The notes below the pieces were generated by a model. It searched no databases. It was given only the letters and a program-made list of their open reading frames with translations, and had not been told where the DNA came from. Below are positions 1 to 8,283 of a DNA stretch of 64,000 nucleotides, one piece after another (positions within the stretch are counted from its first letter, which is position 1; each line of letters begins with the position of its first letter). The stretch is from Salipaludibacillus sp. LMS25 (GTDB taxonomy: Bacteria; Bacillota; Bacilli; Bacillales; Salisediminibacteriaceae): NCBI RefSeq assembly GCF_024362805.1, contig NZ_CP093299.1, positions 1,550,001-1,614,000 on the forward strand, given 5' to 3'. A program made the translations under genes and the position numbers.

Positions 1-13
1 CTACGTAGAAAAG

Positions 14-35
14 CCTTGCTGGACACTCAGCAAGG
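14..35 (-). terminator. Terminator of the two-component operon
   Basis: An 8-bp perfect stem (CCTTGCTG/CAGCAAGG) with a 6-nt loop is followed on the minus strand by CTTTTCT. It lies just past the histidine kinase stop codon, so it probably ends that operon. This argues against a co-transcribed transporter further left. Confidence 0.6.
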
Positions 36-44
36 TCTCACTTT

Positions 45-1019
45 TTATTTGCTTAAATCAATGCAAACAGTGGTTCCTTTATTTACCTCAGATGTAATAG
101 TCATTTTGTGATCCAGTTTACCTAGGATTTCTTTCGCTAAATAAAGTCCCATTCCAGTTGATTCATGATACTTCCTCCCGTTCACTCCTGTAAAATAAGG
201 ATCACATACACGCCTAACGTCTTGCTCAGGAATACCGACTCCGTAATCAGTAATCGTTAACAAGACACGATGATCCACTTCTTCCACTTTCAAGTCCACC
301 CGGTTAGCTTTCTTTGTTGAATACTTGACAGCATTAGAGAGAATTTGTTCTATGGCAAACTTCAACCACTTCTTATCTGATAAAATGCTTCTCTCCTCGG
401 TTTCTTTTAAATGAGGATAAACATTAAATTGAAAAAACAGTCGTTTGTTTTCTTTTATTAGTTCTTTAAGAAACGGGGCAATGGGGAACGATTCGATATG
501 GTAATCTTTTCCAAACATTGAAAGCCTAGAGGAATAAAGAACTGTTTTTAATCCTTCCTCCAATTTAAATAGTTCTTTACGCATATCCTGAAATAGAGGG
601 TCATCTTGATCCTGAATCATTAAATGAATGACCGAGATCGGTGTTTTCATTTGATGAACCCATTGATTCATAAATGTCACTCTTTCTTTAATCTCCGCTT
701 CACTTTCGACAATTTTCCGATCTGCCTTTTCCTTTTCCTTTATTATCCGTTCATGAAGACGCTTGGAAAAATAACTAGTGCCGAAGCTTGGGATAAGCCT
801 TGTGGTATCATCTGACGACTGAATCCAGTGGTATAGCTTGTAATCCTCTATCCAGCAATACGTCAAATACCCTAGAATAAATAACAATTGAATGAAAATG
901 CTGTAGATGACATGTCCCCAAGCGTGAAATCCAATAAACCAAAAGTAGCTCCATGTAAAAACGCCTTGGGTCATGACGGCTAATAGTAATATAAAATGAC
1001 TTTTCAAAAAAATCTTCAT
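45..1019 (-). CDS. BceS-like intramembrane-sensing histidine kinase
   Basis: Sensor kinase of 324 residues. Two membrane segments (about residues 8-30 and 34-56) are separated by only a few residues, so there is no extracellular sensor domain. This is the pattern of BceS-type kinases that sense cell-wall antibiotics through a partner ABC transporter. The phosphoacceptor motif WVHQMKTPISV places the histidine at residue 122; an N-box (EQILSNAVKYS) and G-boxes (DYGVGIP, TGMGLYL) of the ATPase domain follow. It starts 7 nt after the stop of the response regulator gene, so the two form an operon. No BceAB-type transporter is adjacent inside the window. The family call is firm; the inducing compound cannot be read from the sequence. 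Confidence 0.85.
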   Translation of the reverse strand: MKIFLKSHFILLLAVMTQGVFTWSYFWFIGFHAWGHVIYSIFIQLLFILGYLTYCWIEDYKLYHWIQSSDDTTRLIPSFGTSYFSKRLHERIIKEKEKADRKIVESEAEIKERVTFMNQWVHQMKTPISVIHLMIQDQDDPLFQDMRKELFKLEEGLKTVLYSSRLSMFGKDYHIESFPIAPFLKELIKENKRLFFQFNVYPHLKETEERSILSDKKWLKFAIEQILSNAVKYSTKKANRVDLKVEEVDHRVLLTITDYGVGIPEQDVRRVCDPYFTGVNGRKYHESTGMGLYLAKEILGKLDHKMTITSEVNKGTTVCIDLSK

Positions 1020-1026
1020 ATTTTTC

Positions 1027-1719
1027 TCAATCCCATGTTTTCTTTAAACGGTATCCTGCACCGCGAACCGTTTCAATCGCATCGTGAATGCCCATTTCCT
1101 TAAGCAGCTTGCGAAGTCTTGAAATGTAGACATTCAAGGTGTTTTCATCAACAAATAAGTCCGTGTCCCACATCTTCTCCATTAATCGATCACGACTTGT
1201 TACTCGCTCTCCTCGCTCTAGCAGTAATTCAATCATGGCTGCCTCCTTCTTCGACAGCTCCTGAATGTGCCCTTGAAACACGAGCTCTAGCTTTTCGGGG
1301 TAATATTTCAATCCATGCAAGTTAATCACTTTTTCACCTTGGGGTTCTGCATACTCACCTAACGTTCGACGGAGCTGACTTTTGATTTTTGCTGTGACAA
1401 TTTCAAAAGAAAATGGTTTTGTGATGTAGTCATCTGCTCCATTTTCAATCGCCATGACCTGGTCCATCGTACTTTCTCGAGCAGAGATAAAGATAATCGG
1501 GCAATTGGAATGTTTCCGAATTTGTCTACACCAATAAAAACCATCATAATAGGGTAGGTTAATATCGAGCAACACAAGATCAGGAGTTACCTTCAAAAAG
1601 TCACTCAATACCTCTTTAAAATCCGTTACTAAATAGCTATCATAGCCAAATTTCGTTATATGATCCGACACAAACGTTCTCAAATCCTCATTATCTTCTA
1701 CAATTAATATCGTTGCCAT
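1027..1719 (-). CDS. OmpR/BceR-family response regulator
   Basis: Response regulator of 230 residues. The receiver domain (about 1-115) has acidic residues E8/D9, phosphoacceptor D52 in LLDINLP and the conserved lysine in ITKPFSFE. A winged-helix DNA-binding domain (about 127-227) ends in VRGAGYRL, typical of the OmpR family. It is the first gene of the operon with the kinase; GAAAGGAAAA precedes the ATG. Expected targets are a detoxification ABC transporter operon, which is not next to it here. The intergenic region upstream carries two dispersed repeats. Confidence 0.88.
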   Translation of the reverse strand: MATILIVEDNEDLRTFVSDHITKFGYDSYLVTDFKEVLSDFLKVTPDLVLLDINLPYYDGFYWCRQIRKHSNCPIIFISARESTMDQVMAIENGADDYITKPFSFEIVTAKIKSQLRRTLGEYAEPQGEKVINLHGLKYYPEKLELVFQGHIQELSKKEAAMIELLLERGERVTSRDRLMEKMWDTDLFVDENTLNVYISRLRKLLKEMGIHDAIETVRGAGYRLKKTWD

Positions 1720-1935
1720 GACTGTTTTTCCTTTCTTACTAAGGTGTACTCATTTCCCAGTGTGCCTGTTTCAACGGCCCTTTTCATGAGAGAAGATTAT
1801 GAAGGCAACCTTCATTACCATTTTCCCCCGGTAAACACTGCATATAGGATACTAGACCTAAATTTCTTTTATTATAACGTAATTCTATTATGTAAGTAAT
1901 CGTCAAATAATCCCTAATCGTGTCAATATTATAAA

Positions 1936-1990
1936 ATAAAGCTAAGCATCAATCAGTGGGAGTTTTACTGCCCCTTAAGAGTGGGATAAA
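1936..1990 (+). repeat. bcr1-like repeat, subfamily A, short (55 bp) form
   Basis: It begins ATAAAGCTAAGC and ends AAGAGTGGGATAAA. The central 104 bp of the full element is missing. The junction is exactly at GTGGGAGTTTT/ACTGCCCC, where the full element has two near-identical copies of GTGGGnGTTTT. Confidence 0.85.
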
Positions 1991-1992
1991 AT

Positions 1993-2026
1993 GACAAGAA
2001 GATATAAAAACTATTTTCTTCTTGTC
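1993..2026. other. Perfect inverted repeat beside repeat
   Basis: A 10-bp perfect stem, GACAAGAAGA/TCTTCTTGTC, with a 14-nt A/T-rich loop directly follows the short repeat. No T-tract follows on the plus strand. Its role is unclear: a weak terminator or part of a decayed element. Confidence 0.4.
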
Positions 2027-2275
2027 CTCCTTAAGGGTCATCTACTCCCCCAGAGCGATTATGCTAAAATGTCCTTGTTTTCTTACAAAAATGTAAGCTT
2101 CATTTAAGAATAACCAATCGCAAAAATGATAGGACCTCATTAAGATAAAAATATAGAACAGATTGAGAGGATTTATTTTAAAAAACTATGAAAACACAGT
2201 GATAAGCTGAAGATACTAGCGAAAACGCCGACGTTTTTTAAACAAATATAGTAGGTTTTTAAGCACAGACACGCT

Positions 2276-2432
2276 ATAAAACGCCCCTTCAATCAGTGGA
2301 GTTTTCATTTTTCTCCCACTGACTGGTAGTTGAGTGAATCAGGATTAGCGGCCGTTACCTCCCGCCTATGTAGATTTATCTCTCCTCCCTATTTTGAGAC
2401 TGGCGTTTTTCAGACGGTTATCTGTGTTAAAA
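2276..2432 (+). repeat. bcr1-like repeat, subfamily B, full length
   Basis: It starts ATAAAACGCCCCTTCAATC and ends in the B-type sequence CAGACGGTTATCTGTG with a degenerate TTAAA. It contains hairpin 1 (AATCAGTGG/CCCACTGA) and the B-type long hairpin (GGCCGTTACCTCCCGCC with GGCGTTTTTCAGACGG). It lies 31 bp upstream of the glycosyltransferase start. Confidence 0.85.
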
Positions 2433-2463
2433 TTTCATCCTTTTAGAGAAAGAAGGAAAAGTT

Positions 2464-3696
2464 ATGAATATTGGACTATTTACCGATACGTATCATCCAC
2501 AAATCAATGGCGTTGTGACGTCAATTAATCTATTAGAAAAGGAATTGGCAAGGCGTGGACATAACGTATACATTTTTACATCAACTGACCCCCATGCCGA
2601 CATAAAAGCAGAGAAAGGCAGAGTCTATCGTTTTTCAAGTTTGCCGTTCATCTTTTTCAAAGAAAGGCGACTTGCCGTTGCTGGATTATTCAAGCTAGCA
2701 AGACTCGTGAATCGGCTCGACATTGATGTCATTCATACCCATACAGAATTTTCATTAGGCATGATGGGGATTTTTGCTGCTAGAAAATACGATTTACCAA
2801 TCGTACATACCTATCACACGATGTATGAGGACTACTTGCATTATATTGGCAATGGGAAGTTCGTAAAGCCCTCAACAGTAAGGAAAGTAAGCAAATTTTA
2901 TTGCAATCAGATGGACAAAACAATTGTTCCGTCCGAGAAAGTACAAACCGTTTTAGAAAATTATGGTGTCAGCAACGACATTAAGGTGATACCCACAGGG
3001 ACAGATTTTCATCAATTTAAACTAAAAAAGCAACACCTGCACGAGTTAAATCAGTTAAAAGAGCAATTAGGTATCCATGAGGGCCCCACTTTATTATCTG
3101 TCGGCCGCTTATCTCAGGAGAAAAACGTCGAGACAATTTTACAGGCAATGCCAGCAATTCTAAATGAACACCCTGCCGCTAAGCTTGTCATTGTTGGTGA
3201 CGGACCGATGAAAAAGCAATTAACGGACCTTGCACATACCCTTCAAATTGGAAGCTCTATTGTTATTACTGGAGCTGTTCCATGGCAAGAAGTGAATAAC
3301 TATTACCAACTGGGGGATTTGTTTATTAGTGCCTCCACTTCCGAAACACAGGGACTGACCTTGTCAGAAGCCATCGCTTCGAAAACGCCGGTGGTAGCAA
3401 AGGCCGACCCCAGCCTAGATGCCTTAGTAACTGACGGAGAATCGGGATTTGTCTATCGAACAAACGAAGGTTTAGCCGATGCCGTCATTAACGCTCTATC
3501 TGATGAAGTTTATTTAAAAAGAATGGCTGTTACAGCATTTGAAAGAAGTCAATGTTTATCTGTCACCAACTTCGGCAACAACATCTTGGACGTGTACCGG
3601 GAAGTCGTGACAGCAAAAAACCAACTGTATAAACAGTCATCAAGACTAACGGGGCACAGACGTTGGATGCGCTCTCTGTTTATGATCGGAAAATAA
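2464..3696 (+). CDS. GT4 glycosyltransferase, likely diacylglycerol glucosyltransferase (LafA-like)
   Basis: Retaining glycosyltransferase of 410 residues with two Rossmann domains. The N-terminus reads GLFTDTYHPQINGVVTS, the acceptor-domain signature of 1,2-diacylglycerol 3-glucosyltransferases. The donor-domain EX7E motif is in SETQGLTLSEA near residue 290. A cytoplasmic, membrane-associated enzyme is expected, putting glucose on diacylglycerol to make the glycolipid anchor of lipoteichoic acid. It is the first gene of a three-gene operon (24 bp to the next) ordered like listerial lafA-lafB-lafC. The start has GAAGGAAAAGTT upstream. The acceptor is inferred from family and context; other GT4 lipids are possible. 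Confidence 0.75.
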   Translation: MNIGLFTDTYHPQINGVVTSINLLEKELARRGHNVYIFTSTDPHADIKAEKGRVYRFSSLPFIFFKERRLAVAGLFKLARLVNRLDIDVIHTHTEFSLGMMGIFAARKYDLPIVHTYHTMYEDYLHYIGNGKFVKPSTVRKVSKFYCNQMDKTIVPSEKVQTVLENYGVSNDIKVIPTGTDFHQFKLKKQHLHELNQLKEQLGIHEGPTLLSVGRLSQEKNVETILQAMPAILNEHPAAKLVIVGDGPMKKQLTDLAHTLQIGSSIVITGAVPWQEVNNYYQLGDLFISASTSETQGLTLSEAIASKTPVVAKADPSLDALVTDGESGFVYRTNEGLADAVINALSDEVYLKRMAVTAFERSQCLSVTNFGNNILDVYREVVTAKNQLYKQSSRLTGHRRWMRSLFMIGK

Positions 3697-3720
3697 TAAA
3701 ACAAGAAGAAGGCAGGAACT

Positions 3721-4770
3721 ATGATGCTAAAACTTAATATGATGTCATCAGCAGAAAAAGTAAAAGGTCAAGGGGTGGCTTCCGCATACAAAGAACTTGT
3801 TAATTTACTCAACGACTATGAGAAAGACACTTATTACTTAACAATCAACAAAAATATGCCTGTGGATGTTACCCATTATCATACAGTCGATTTCCCGTTT
3901 TACTTGTCTACGTTTGGGAGCAAAAAGAGGGGAACGAAAGTGGGATATGTGCATTTTGTTCCAGAGACGTTAGAGGGTAGCTTGAAACTTCCTCTTGGAA
4001 CAAAATCCTTATTTAGCCGATATTTAATATCGTTTTACAAGCGGATGGATTGGCTGGTCGTCGTCAACCCCTTATTTATCCCGAAGCTTGAAGCGTACGG
4101 TATTAAAAAAGAAAAAATAAAATACATTCCTAATTTTGTCTCCAATAAAACGTTTCATCCCATTGAGAAAGAGGATAAAATAGCCATACGTAAAAAGTAC
4201 GGAATAGCAGAAAATGCCTTTGTCGTTATGGGAGCGGGACAAGTACAGCATCGAAAAGGAATACTGGATTTTATCAAAGTCGCTGATTATTTACCAGATG
4301 TTCACTTTATATGGGCAGGCGGGTTCTCTTTTGGAAAAATTACCGCAGGTTACAAGGAATTAAAGAAGATCTATGACAACCCTCCAGCTAATGTCACATT
4401 CACTGGCATCATCGACCGCTCAACCATGAGCGATTACTATAATTTGTCAGATATGCTATTTTTGCCGTCCTATAACGAGCTTTTTCCAATGACAATTCTT
4501 GAGGCAATGAGCTGCGGTCTACCCGTTTTGATTAGAGATTTGGAATTATACACTGTCATATTAGACGGCTACTACCTTAAAGGTAATAGCAATAAAGCCT
4601 TTACTGCCGCCATTGAGCAATTAAAACATGATCCTTCCTATTATGAACAAGCACAGGAGCTTGCTACTAAAGGAGCCGCCTACTATTCCGAGGAGCGACT
4701 CTGGAAAATATGGAAAGACTTTTATCATGAGATAGCAGGAATCAAACACAATGAAAAAACGTCTGTTTAA
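3721..4770 (+). CDS. GT4 glycosyltransferase, second glycolipid sugar transferase (LafB-like)
   Basis: Glycosyltransferase of 349 residues with a GT-B fold. The donor domain contains GAGQVQHRKGILDFIKVA, and the EX7E motif lies in NELFPMTILEAMSCGLPV (around residues 253-261). It resembles LafB/CpoA-type enzymes that add a second hexose to monoglucosyl-diacylglycerol. It sits between the LafA-like gene and a membrane protein, overlapping the latter by 20 nt. AAGAAGGCAGGAACT gives the ribosome-binding site. The donor sugar (galactose or glucose) cannot be told from the sequence. Confidence 0.72.
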   Translation: MMLKLNMMSSAEKVKGQGVASAYKELVNLLNDYEKDTYYLTINKNMPVDVTHYHTVDFPFYLSTFGSKKRGTKVGYVHFVPETLEGSLKLPLGTKSLFSRYLISFYKRMDWLVVVNPLFIPKLEAYGIKKEKIKYIPNFVSNKTFHPIEKEDKIAIRKKYGIAENAFVVMGAGQVQHRKGILDFIKVADYLPDVHFIWAGGFSFGKITAGYKELKKIYDNPPANVTFTGIIDRSTMSDYYNLSDMLFLPSYNELFPMTILEAMSCGLPVLIRDLELYTVILDGYYLKGNSNKAFTAAIEQLKHDPSYYEQAQELATKGAAYYSEERLWKIWKDFYHEIAGIKHNEKTSV

Positions 4771-5806
4771 TATCATCCTTATCTTCACTATTAGTATTGG
4801 GTTTATTGCTTATCATTTTCGAACAGTTGATACTGCTTCCGTTTGGGACGGATTAAAAAACGCCCATATCGGTTGGCTTCTTGGTGGTATGTGCGCTATG
4901 TTTTTGTATTGGCTGCTCGAGGCATTCGTCCTCCATCGGATATCAAGGAAAGTGACCATTCACTCAACTGTCGGGGAATCATTTAGAATTACTTTGGCAG
5001 GGCAATTTTTTAATACGATTACACCGCTTGCCACCGGTGGCCAACCGGCACAACTGTATATACTGACGAAAAACGGAATGGACGCCGGTGCGGCAAGCTC
5101 TGTCCTTTTAATTAAACTCATTGTCTATCAAGGGATGCTCGTTGTAAATTCTCTTATCGTCTTGTTGTTCGGGTACCACTATTTGCTTAACGGGTCGCTT
5201 CCAAAGATGAGTGTATTAATTTTGATGGGGTTTGCTCTTAACACGCTTTTTATCGTGGCTTTAATAGTGTTAGGAAAAAACAAGAGAATAGCTTCTTTAG
5301 TCGTTCACTTTCTATTAAAACCCGTTTCTTTTTTCACAAAGAATGGCACATATTCATCATTGAAAGAAAACGTTGAGCAAAAAATGAACTTATTTCATGC
5401 AGAAAGCAAACGAATAAGCGTTGATTTGAAATTGCTGTTACAATGTTGTGTACTAACAACCTTGCAATTGTGGCTGTTTTTCAGTATTCCTTATTTTGTG
5501 TTACAAGGAGTCGGTGCGGCACCGCTTGATCTTTTACAAATTATTGCGTTTCACACTTTTATCATTATGTTTTCTTCGCTAATTCCGATACCTGGCGGGA
5601 GTGGCGGTGCTGAATTAAGCTTTTCACTGTTGTTTGGTCTTATCCTTGATCCCACAACACTTGTCTTAAGCCTGTTCTTATGGCGCTTTATCACGTATTA
5701 CAGCTGTATTTTGTTCGGGTCCATTTCCTTGATGGTTAAAAAGAAAGAGAAGGCTCAAGACTTTGGAAAAACTGCCAGGGGAGTTGAAATGCATCCTCAT
5801 CGGTAG
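4751..5806 (+). CDS. YbhN/MprF-type membrane protein (flippase-like)
   Basis: Polytopic membrane protein of 351 residues, about eight hydrophobic segments, matching the lysylphosphatidylglycerol synthase transmembrane region family (UPF0104). The conserved segments GQFFNTITPLATGGQPAQL and SLIPIPGGSGGAELSF are diagnostic. No synthase domain is attached. It overlaps the preceding glycosyltransferase by 20 nt, so translation is coupled. By position it corresponds to LafC. Members are thought to move or bind lipids; glycolipid translocation to the outer leaflet is a reasonable inference, not shown here. A GC-rich hairpin at 5812-5833 follows the stop. Confidence 0.75.
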   Translation: MKKRLFNIILIFTISIGFIAYHFRTVDTASVWDGLKNAHIGWLLGGMCAMFLYWLLEAFVLHRISRKVTIHSTVGESFRITLAGQFFNTITPLATGGQPAQLYILTKNGMDAGAASSVLLIKLIVYQGMLVVNSLIVLLFGYHYLLNGSLPKMSVLILMGFALNTLFIVALIVLGKNKRIASLVVHFLLKPVSFFTKNGTYSSLKENVEQKMNLFHAESKRISVDLKLLLQCCVLTTLQLWLFFSIPYFVLQGVGAAPLDLLQIIAFHTFIIMFSSLIPIPGGSGGAELSFSLLFGLILDPTTLVLSLFLWRFITYYSCILFGSISLMVKKKEKAQDFGKTARGVEMHPHR

Positions 5807-5811
5807 ATTTA

Positions 5812-5833
5812 CCCCCCTCCTATTTGAGGGGGG
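5812..5833. other. GC-rich hairpin after the glycolipid operon
   Basis: Stem CCCCCCTC/GAGGGGGG with a 6-nt loop, 5 nt after the stop codon. It lacks a T-tract on either side, so it may stabilise the mRNA end rather than act as a canonical terminator. Confidence 0.4.
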
Positions 5834-5984
5834 AAGCTCTATTTTAGGGTAAAACGAAACTAAAATGTATGTTCCACCATACAAGACTTCCTGTTATTTT
5901 GCGCGCCATAATGCGTCTACTCACTCACCTTAACCTCACGGTGGTTTGGTTCAGCTTGTTCCAACAAGCTAGTTATCCCATGTG

Positions 5985-6172
5985 TATAGGCCTATTTCAT
6001 CACACAAACGACACGTGTGAAAAACGACTCCTACATGGATCTTCTGCTATAGACGGACGTTTTCCCGCAGGCTCGACTTCAGCTAAAAGATGCAATAAGA
6101 CCTCTTGTATCAGTGGATCTTCAAACGTCGTTGATCCTCCGGGAGCTACCGTCTTTCACTGCAGCCCTTTAA
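5985..6172 (-). repeat. Second dispersed repeat family (C), copy 1
   Basis: It matches 32806-32985 over most of its length: shared blocks include GATCTTC, CGTTTTCCCG, GGCTCG, CTTCAGCTAAA, GATGC, GTGGATCTTC/TTGGATCTTC, CGTCG and CTTTCACTGCA. It is oriented on the minus strand by analogy with similar Bacillus intergenic repeats that begin CAGTGAAAGGCGG. No coding capacity was recognised. The stretch 5807-6226 otherwise holds nothing identifiable. Confidence 0.7.
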
Positions 6173-6226
6173 AAGCAACTATTTCATACGTATAGTTAGA
6201 AATTGACTAATTAAGTAGGTGATCTT

Positions 6227-6772
6227 TTGTTTACGTGGATAAAAGATGGGAAAGGAGCTTCTTTAACCCTTTTCCTTATATCAATTTTAGTTCTTAGTAT
6301 ATCTTTTCTAATAGTAGCCATAAATGATTTAAGAGACGAAGAGTTAACTAGGATATTAAATTTATTAGAAACTGATGGCATCCAAGCATACGCTGTTTTT
6401 GGGTTGATAGCTCTTATATTTTTAGGTGCTATTATAGCACACATGTTTTTCGTATCTGTTTTTTTACACCTTATTTTAAAAGTTATCTTTAGAATTCCTA
6501 TGGCGTTCGATAGATTCTTTAAAATCATGAAGGTTTTTTACATATTCATTGGATTAGGTATATGTTGGCAGCTTATTGTGAGTGATAGACTACTTGCGCC
6601 TATAATATTCAATCCATTTATCATAGTAGGATTTATAGTAATGTATTTTTTATTCCGTTTCTTAACTGATGTTAGGAGATTTAAACCTTTTCTCTTTACT
6701 ACATTTTTATATGGTTCTTGCTTAGTAGTTACTAAAATATCTTCAGGATCACCGCCGTCCCAATGGTTATAG
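6227..6772 (+). CDS. Hypothetical four- to five-TM membrane protein
   Basis: Product of 181 residues, not recognised. Hydrophobic segments lie near residues 12-32, 55-85 (probably spanning), 103-120 and 126-147, with short charged loops such as DLRDEELTRIL. The start is TTG, preceded by AAGTAGGTGATC; no in-frame ATG exists near the N-terminus. Base composition is clearly A/T-richer than its neighbours, suggesting recent acquisition. A strong terminator at 6833-6872 follows, so it is probably an expressed single-gene unit. Confidence 0.6.
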   Translation: MFTWIKDGKGASLTLFLISILVLSISFLIVAINDLRDEELTRILNLLETDGIQAYAVFGLIALIFLGAIIAHMFFVSVFLHLILKVIFRIPMAFDRFFKIMKVFYIFIGLGICWQLIVSDRLLAPIIFNPFIIVGFIVMYFLFRFLTDVRRFKPFLFTTFLYGSCLVVTKISSGSPPSQWL

Positions 6773-6832
6773 CAAATTTAGACGGACTATTAAATTATTT
6801 TATTAGTCTGTCACAAAATGACTATAAATGCT

Positions 6833-6872
6833 AAAAGCACTTCAAATTAGACATGATTGAAGTGCTTTTTTT
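6833..6872 (+). terminator. Rho-independent terminator
   Basis: Stem AAGCACTTCAA/TTGAAGTGCTT followed by a run of Ts, about 60 bp after the hypothetical membrane protein. A second hairpin (GACGGACTA/TAGTCTGTC, 6781-6812) precedes it. Confidence 0.8.
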
Positions 6873-6935
6873 AATTTGACCTTATTTCAATGTAAAAGAT
6901 TTTGGTTTTACAATACTACATAACGTCAGCTCTCC

Positions 6936-7094
6936 ATAAAGCTAAGCTTCAATCAGTGGGAGTTTTCCTTCATCCCCCACTGATTGTTAGTTTAACTTAT
7001 CGGACCTTTAGGGGCAGTTTATCCCCCGCCTAAACTTTTCGATCTTCTTAAGTTTTGAGGTGGGGGTTTTACTGCCCCTTAAGAGTGGGATAAA
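6936..7094 (+). repeat. bcr1-like repeat, subfamily A, full length (159 bp)
   Basis: Complete copy from ATAAAGCTAAGC to GTGGGATAAA. Hairpin 1 pairs AATCAGTGGGAG with CCCCCACTGATT. Hairpin 2 pairs CCTTTAGGGGCAGT...CCCCCGCCTAAA with TTTTGAGGTGGGGG...ACTGCCCCTTAAG. First of a direct tandem pair in a convergent intergenic region. Confidence 0.92.
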
Positions 7095-7122
7095 AAACAG
7101 TTTCAAAAAAGGGGATTTAGTC

Positions 7123-7281
7123 ATAAAGCTCAGCTTCAATCAGTGGGAGTTTTCCTTCATCCCCCACTGATTGTTAGTTTAACTTATGGGACCTTTAGGG
7201 GCCGTTTATCCCCCACCTAAACGTTTCGACCTTCTTAAGTTTTAAGGTGGGGGTTTTACTGCCCCTTAAGAGTGGGATAAA
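7123..7281 (+). repeat. bcr1-like repeat, subfamily A, full length (159 bp)
   Basis: Second member of the tandem pair, same orientation, 28 bp after the first, with a few substitutions (for example GCTCAGC for GCTAAGC and GGGGCCGT for GGGGCAGT). Both arms of both hairpins are preserved. Confidence 0.92.
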
Positions 7282-7336
7282 AAATAGTCATCCTTAAACT
7301 AGTATATTTCTCCCTTTTATTAGGTCTCCTCACTCA

Positions 7337-8182
7337 TTATTGAGCTTTTTTCTTCACGCTTGTTTGCGAACTTGCTTTCTTCTTTGTTCCTTGCTTTCCT
7401 GTTTTCTTTTTGTTTTTATCAATAGATGCCTGTAATGCGGACATGAGGTCTGTGACATTGGACGCTGCCGGCGCTGGCTTTCCAGTCGTTTCCACCGTCT
7501 TTTCTCCTGCCCGTTTCTGTTCGATTACATCCAGTAAGGCATTACGATAGTCATCTTGATACTTTTCCGGGTCAAATGGGGTCGTCAGTTGCTTAATTAA
7601 CATGAGCGCCGTATCCAATTCTTTTTTTGTAATAGTTTGATTATCAGGAATCGCGACCTCCCCAGCATGTCGGACTTCATCAGGAAAATGGATCGTTTCC
7701 ATCACCAATGTGTTTTCATAAACACGAACGATAGCCAATTGCTCTTTCGAACGGATCGTAATTTTGGCTACACCTATTTTTCCTGATTCTTCTAATGATT
7801 GCCTTAATAACACGTACGCCTTTCCTCCGCCAGTATCGGGAGCAAGGAAATAACTTCTGTCAAAATAAATAGGATCAATTTCTTCCAATTTAACGAAATC
7901 GATAATCTCAACCGCTTTGCCTTCACTTTCTTTCCGTAAGCTTTCTAAATCATCATCATCAAGAACAACAAATTTATTTTTCTCATATTCATATGCTTTG
8001 ACGATATCCTCGTTTGCTACTTCTTTTTCACAGCTGCTACATACCTTTTCATACGAAATTGGCGTGTGGCACTCTTTATGAAGCTGCCTTAATTTGATGT
8101 CTTTATTTTCTGTTGCAGCGTGAAGCTTAACTGGAATATTGACTAAGCCAAAGCTGATCGTTCCTTTCCACATCGTATGCAT
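7337..8182 (-). CDS. ku: DNA end-binding protein Ku
   Basis: Bacterial Ku of 281 residues. It begins MHTMWKGTISFGLVNIPVKL, the canonical Ku N-terminus, with a CHTPISYEKVCSSC zinc-like cysteine pattern near residues 38-51. The core beta-barrel is followed by a lysine-rich tail (KKKTGKQGTKKKASS) that should bind DNA and help recruit LigD. Ku homodimers hold double-strand breaks for non-homologous end joining, important in spores. It is divergent from ligD with 101 bp between, so the two can share a regulatory region. Length is normal for Bacillus. Confidence 0.95.
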   Translation of the reverse strand: MHTMWKGTISFGLVNIPVKLHAATENKDIKLRQLHKECHTPISYEKVCSSCEKEVANEDIVKAYEYEKNKFVVLDDDDLESLRKESEGKAVEIIDFVKLEEIDPIYFDRSYFLAPDTGGGKAYVLLRQSLEESGKIGVAKITIRSKEQLAIVRVYENTLVMETIHFPDEVRHAGEVAIPDNQTITKKELDTALMLIKQLTTPFDPEKYQDDYRNALLDVIEQKRAGEKTVETTGKPAPAASNVTDLMSALQASIDKNKKKTGKQGTKKKASSQTSVKKKAQ

Positions 8183-8283
8183 GATATCACCTGTTTTTAG
8201 TTACTATCCTGCTAGTTTTTCGGCGTAATTATTCAGGCGATTTATGGCTAAAATAAGGATAGTTGTCTGAGGAGGTGTAAGAG

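Noticed and set aside
5869..6195. 108-codon plus-strand ORF
   Set aside because: It coincides with the family C repeat and its composition follows the repeat; no ribosome-binding site.
6936..7094. Rho-independent terminators formed by the long hairpin of each repeat
   Set aside because: No T-tract follows the hairpins in either direction, and many genes next to them have separate good terminators.
6936..7281. CRISPR-like array of repeats
   Set aside because: The units are about 159 bp, only two are near each other, internal hairpins are long and no cas gene is present. Dispersed single copies elsewhere show it is an interspersed element.
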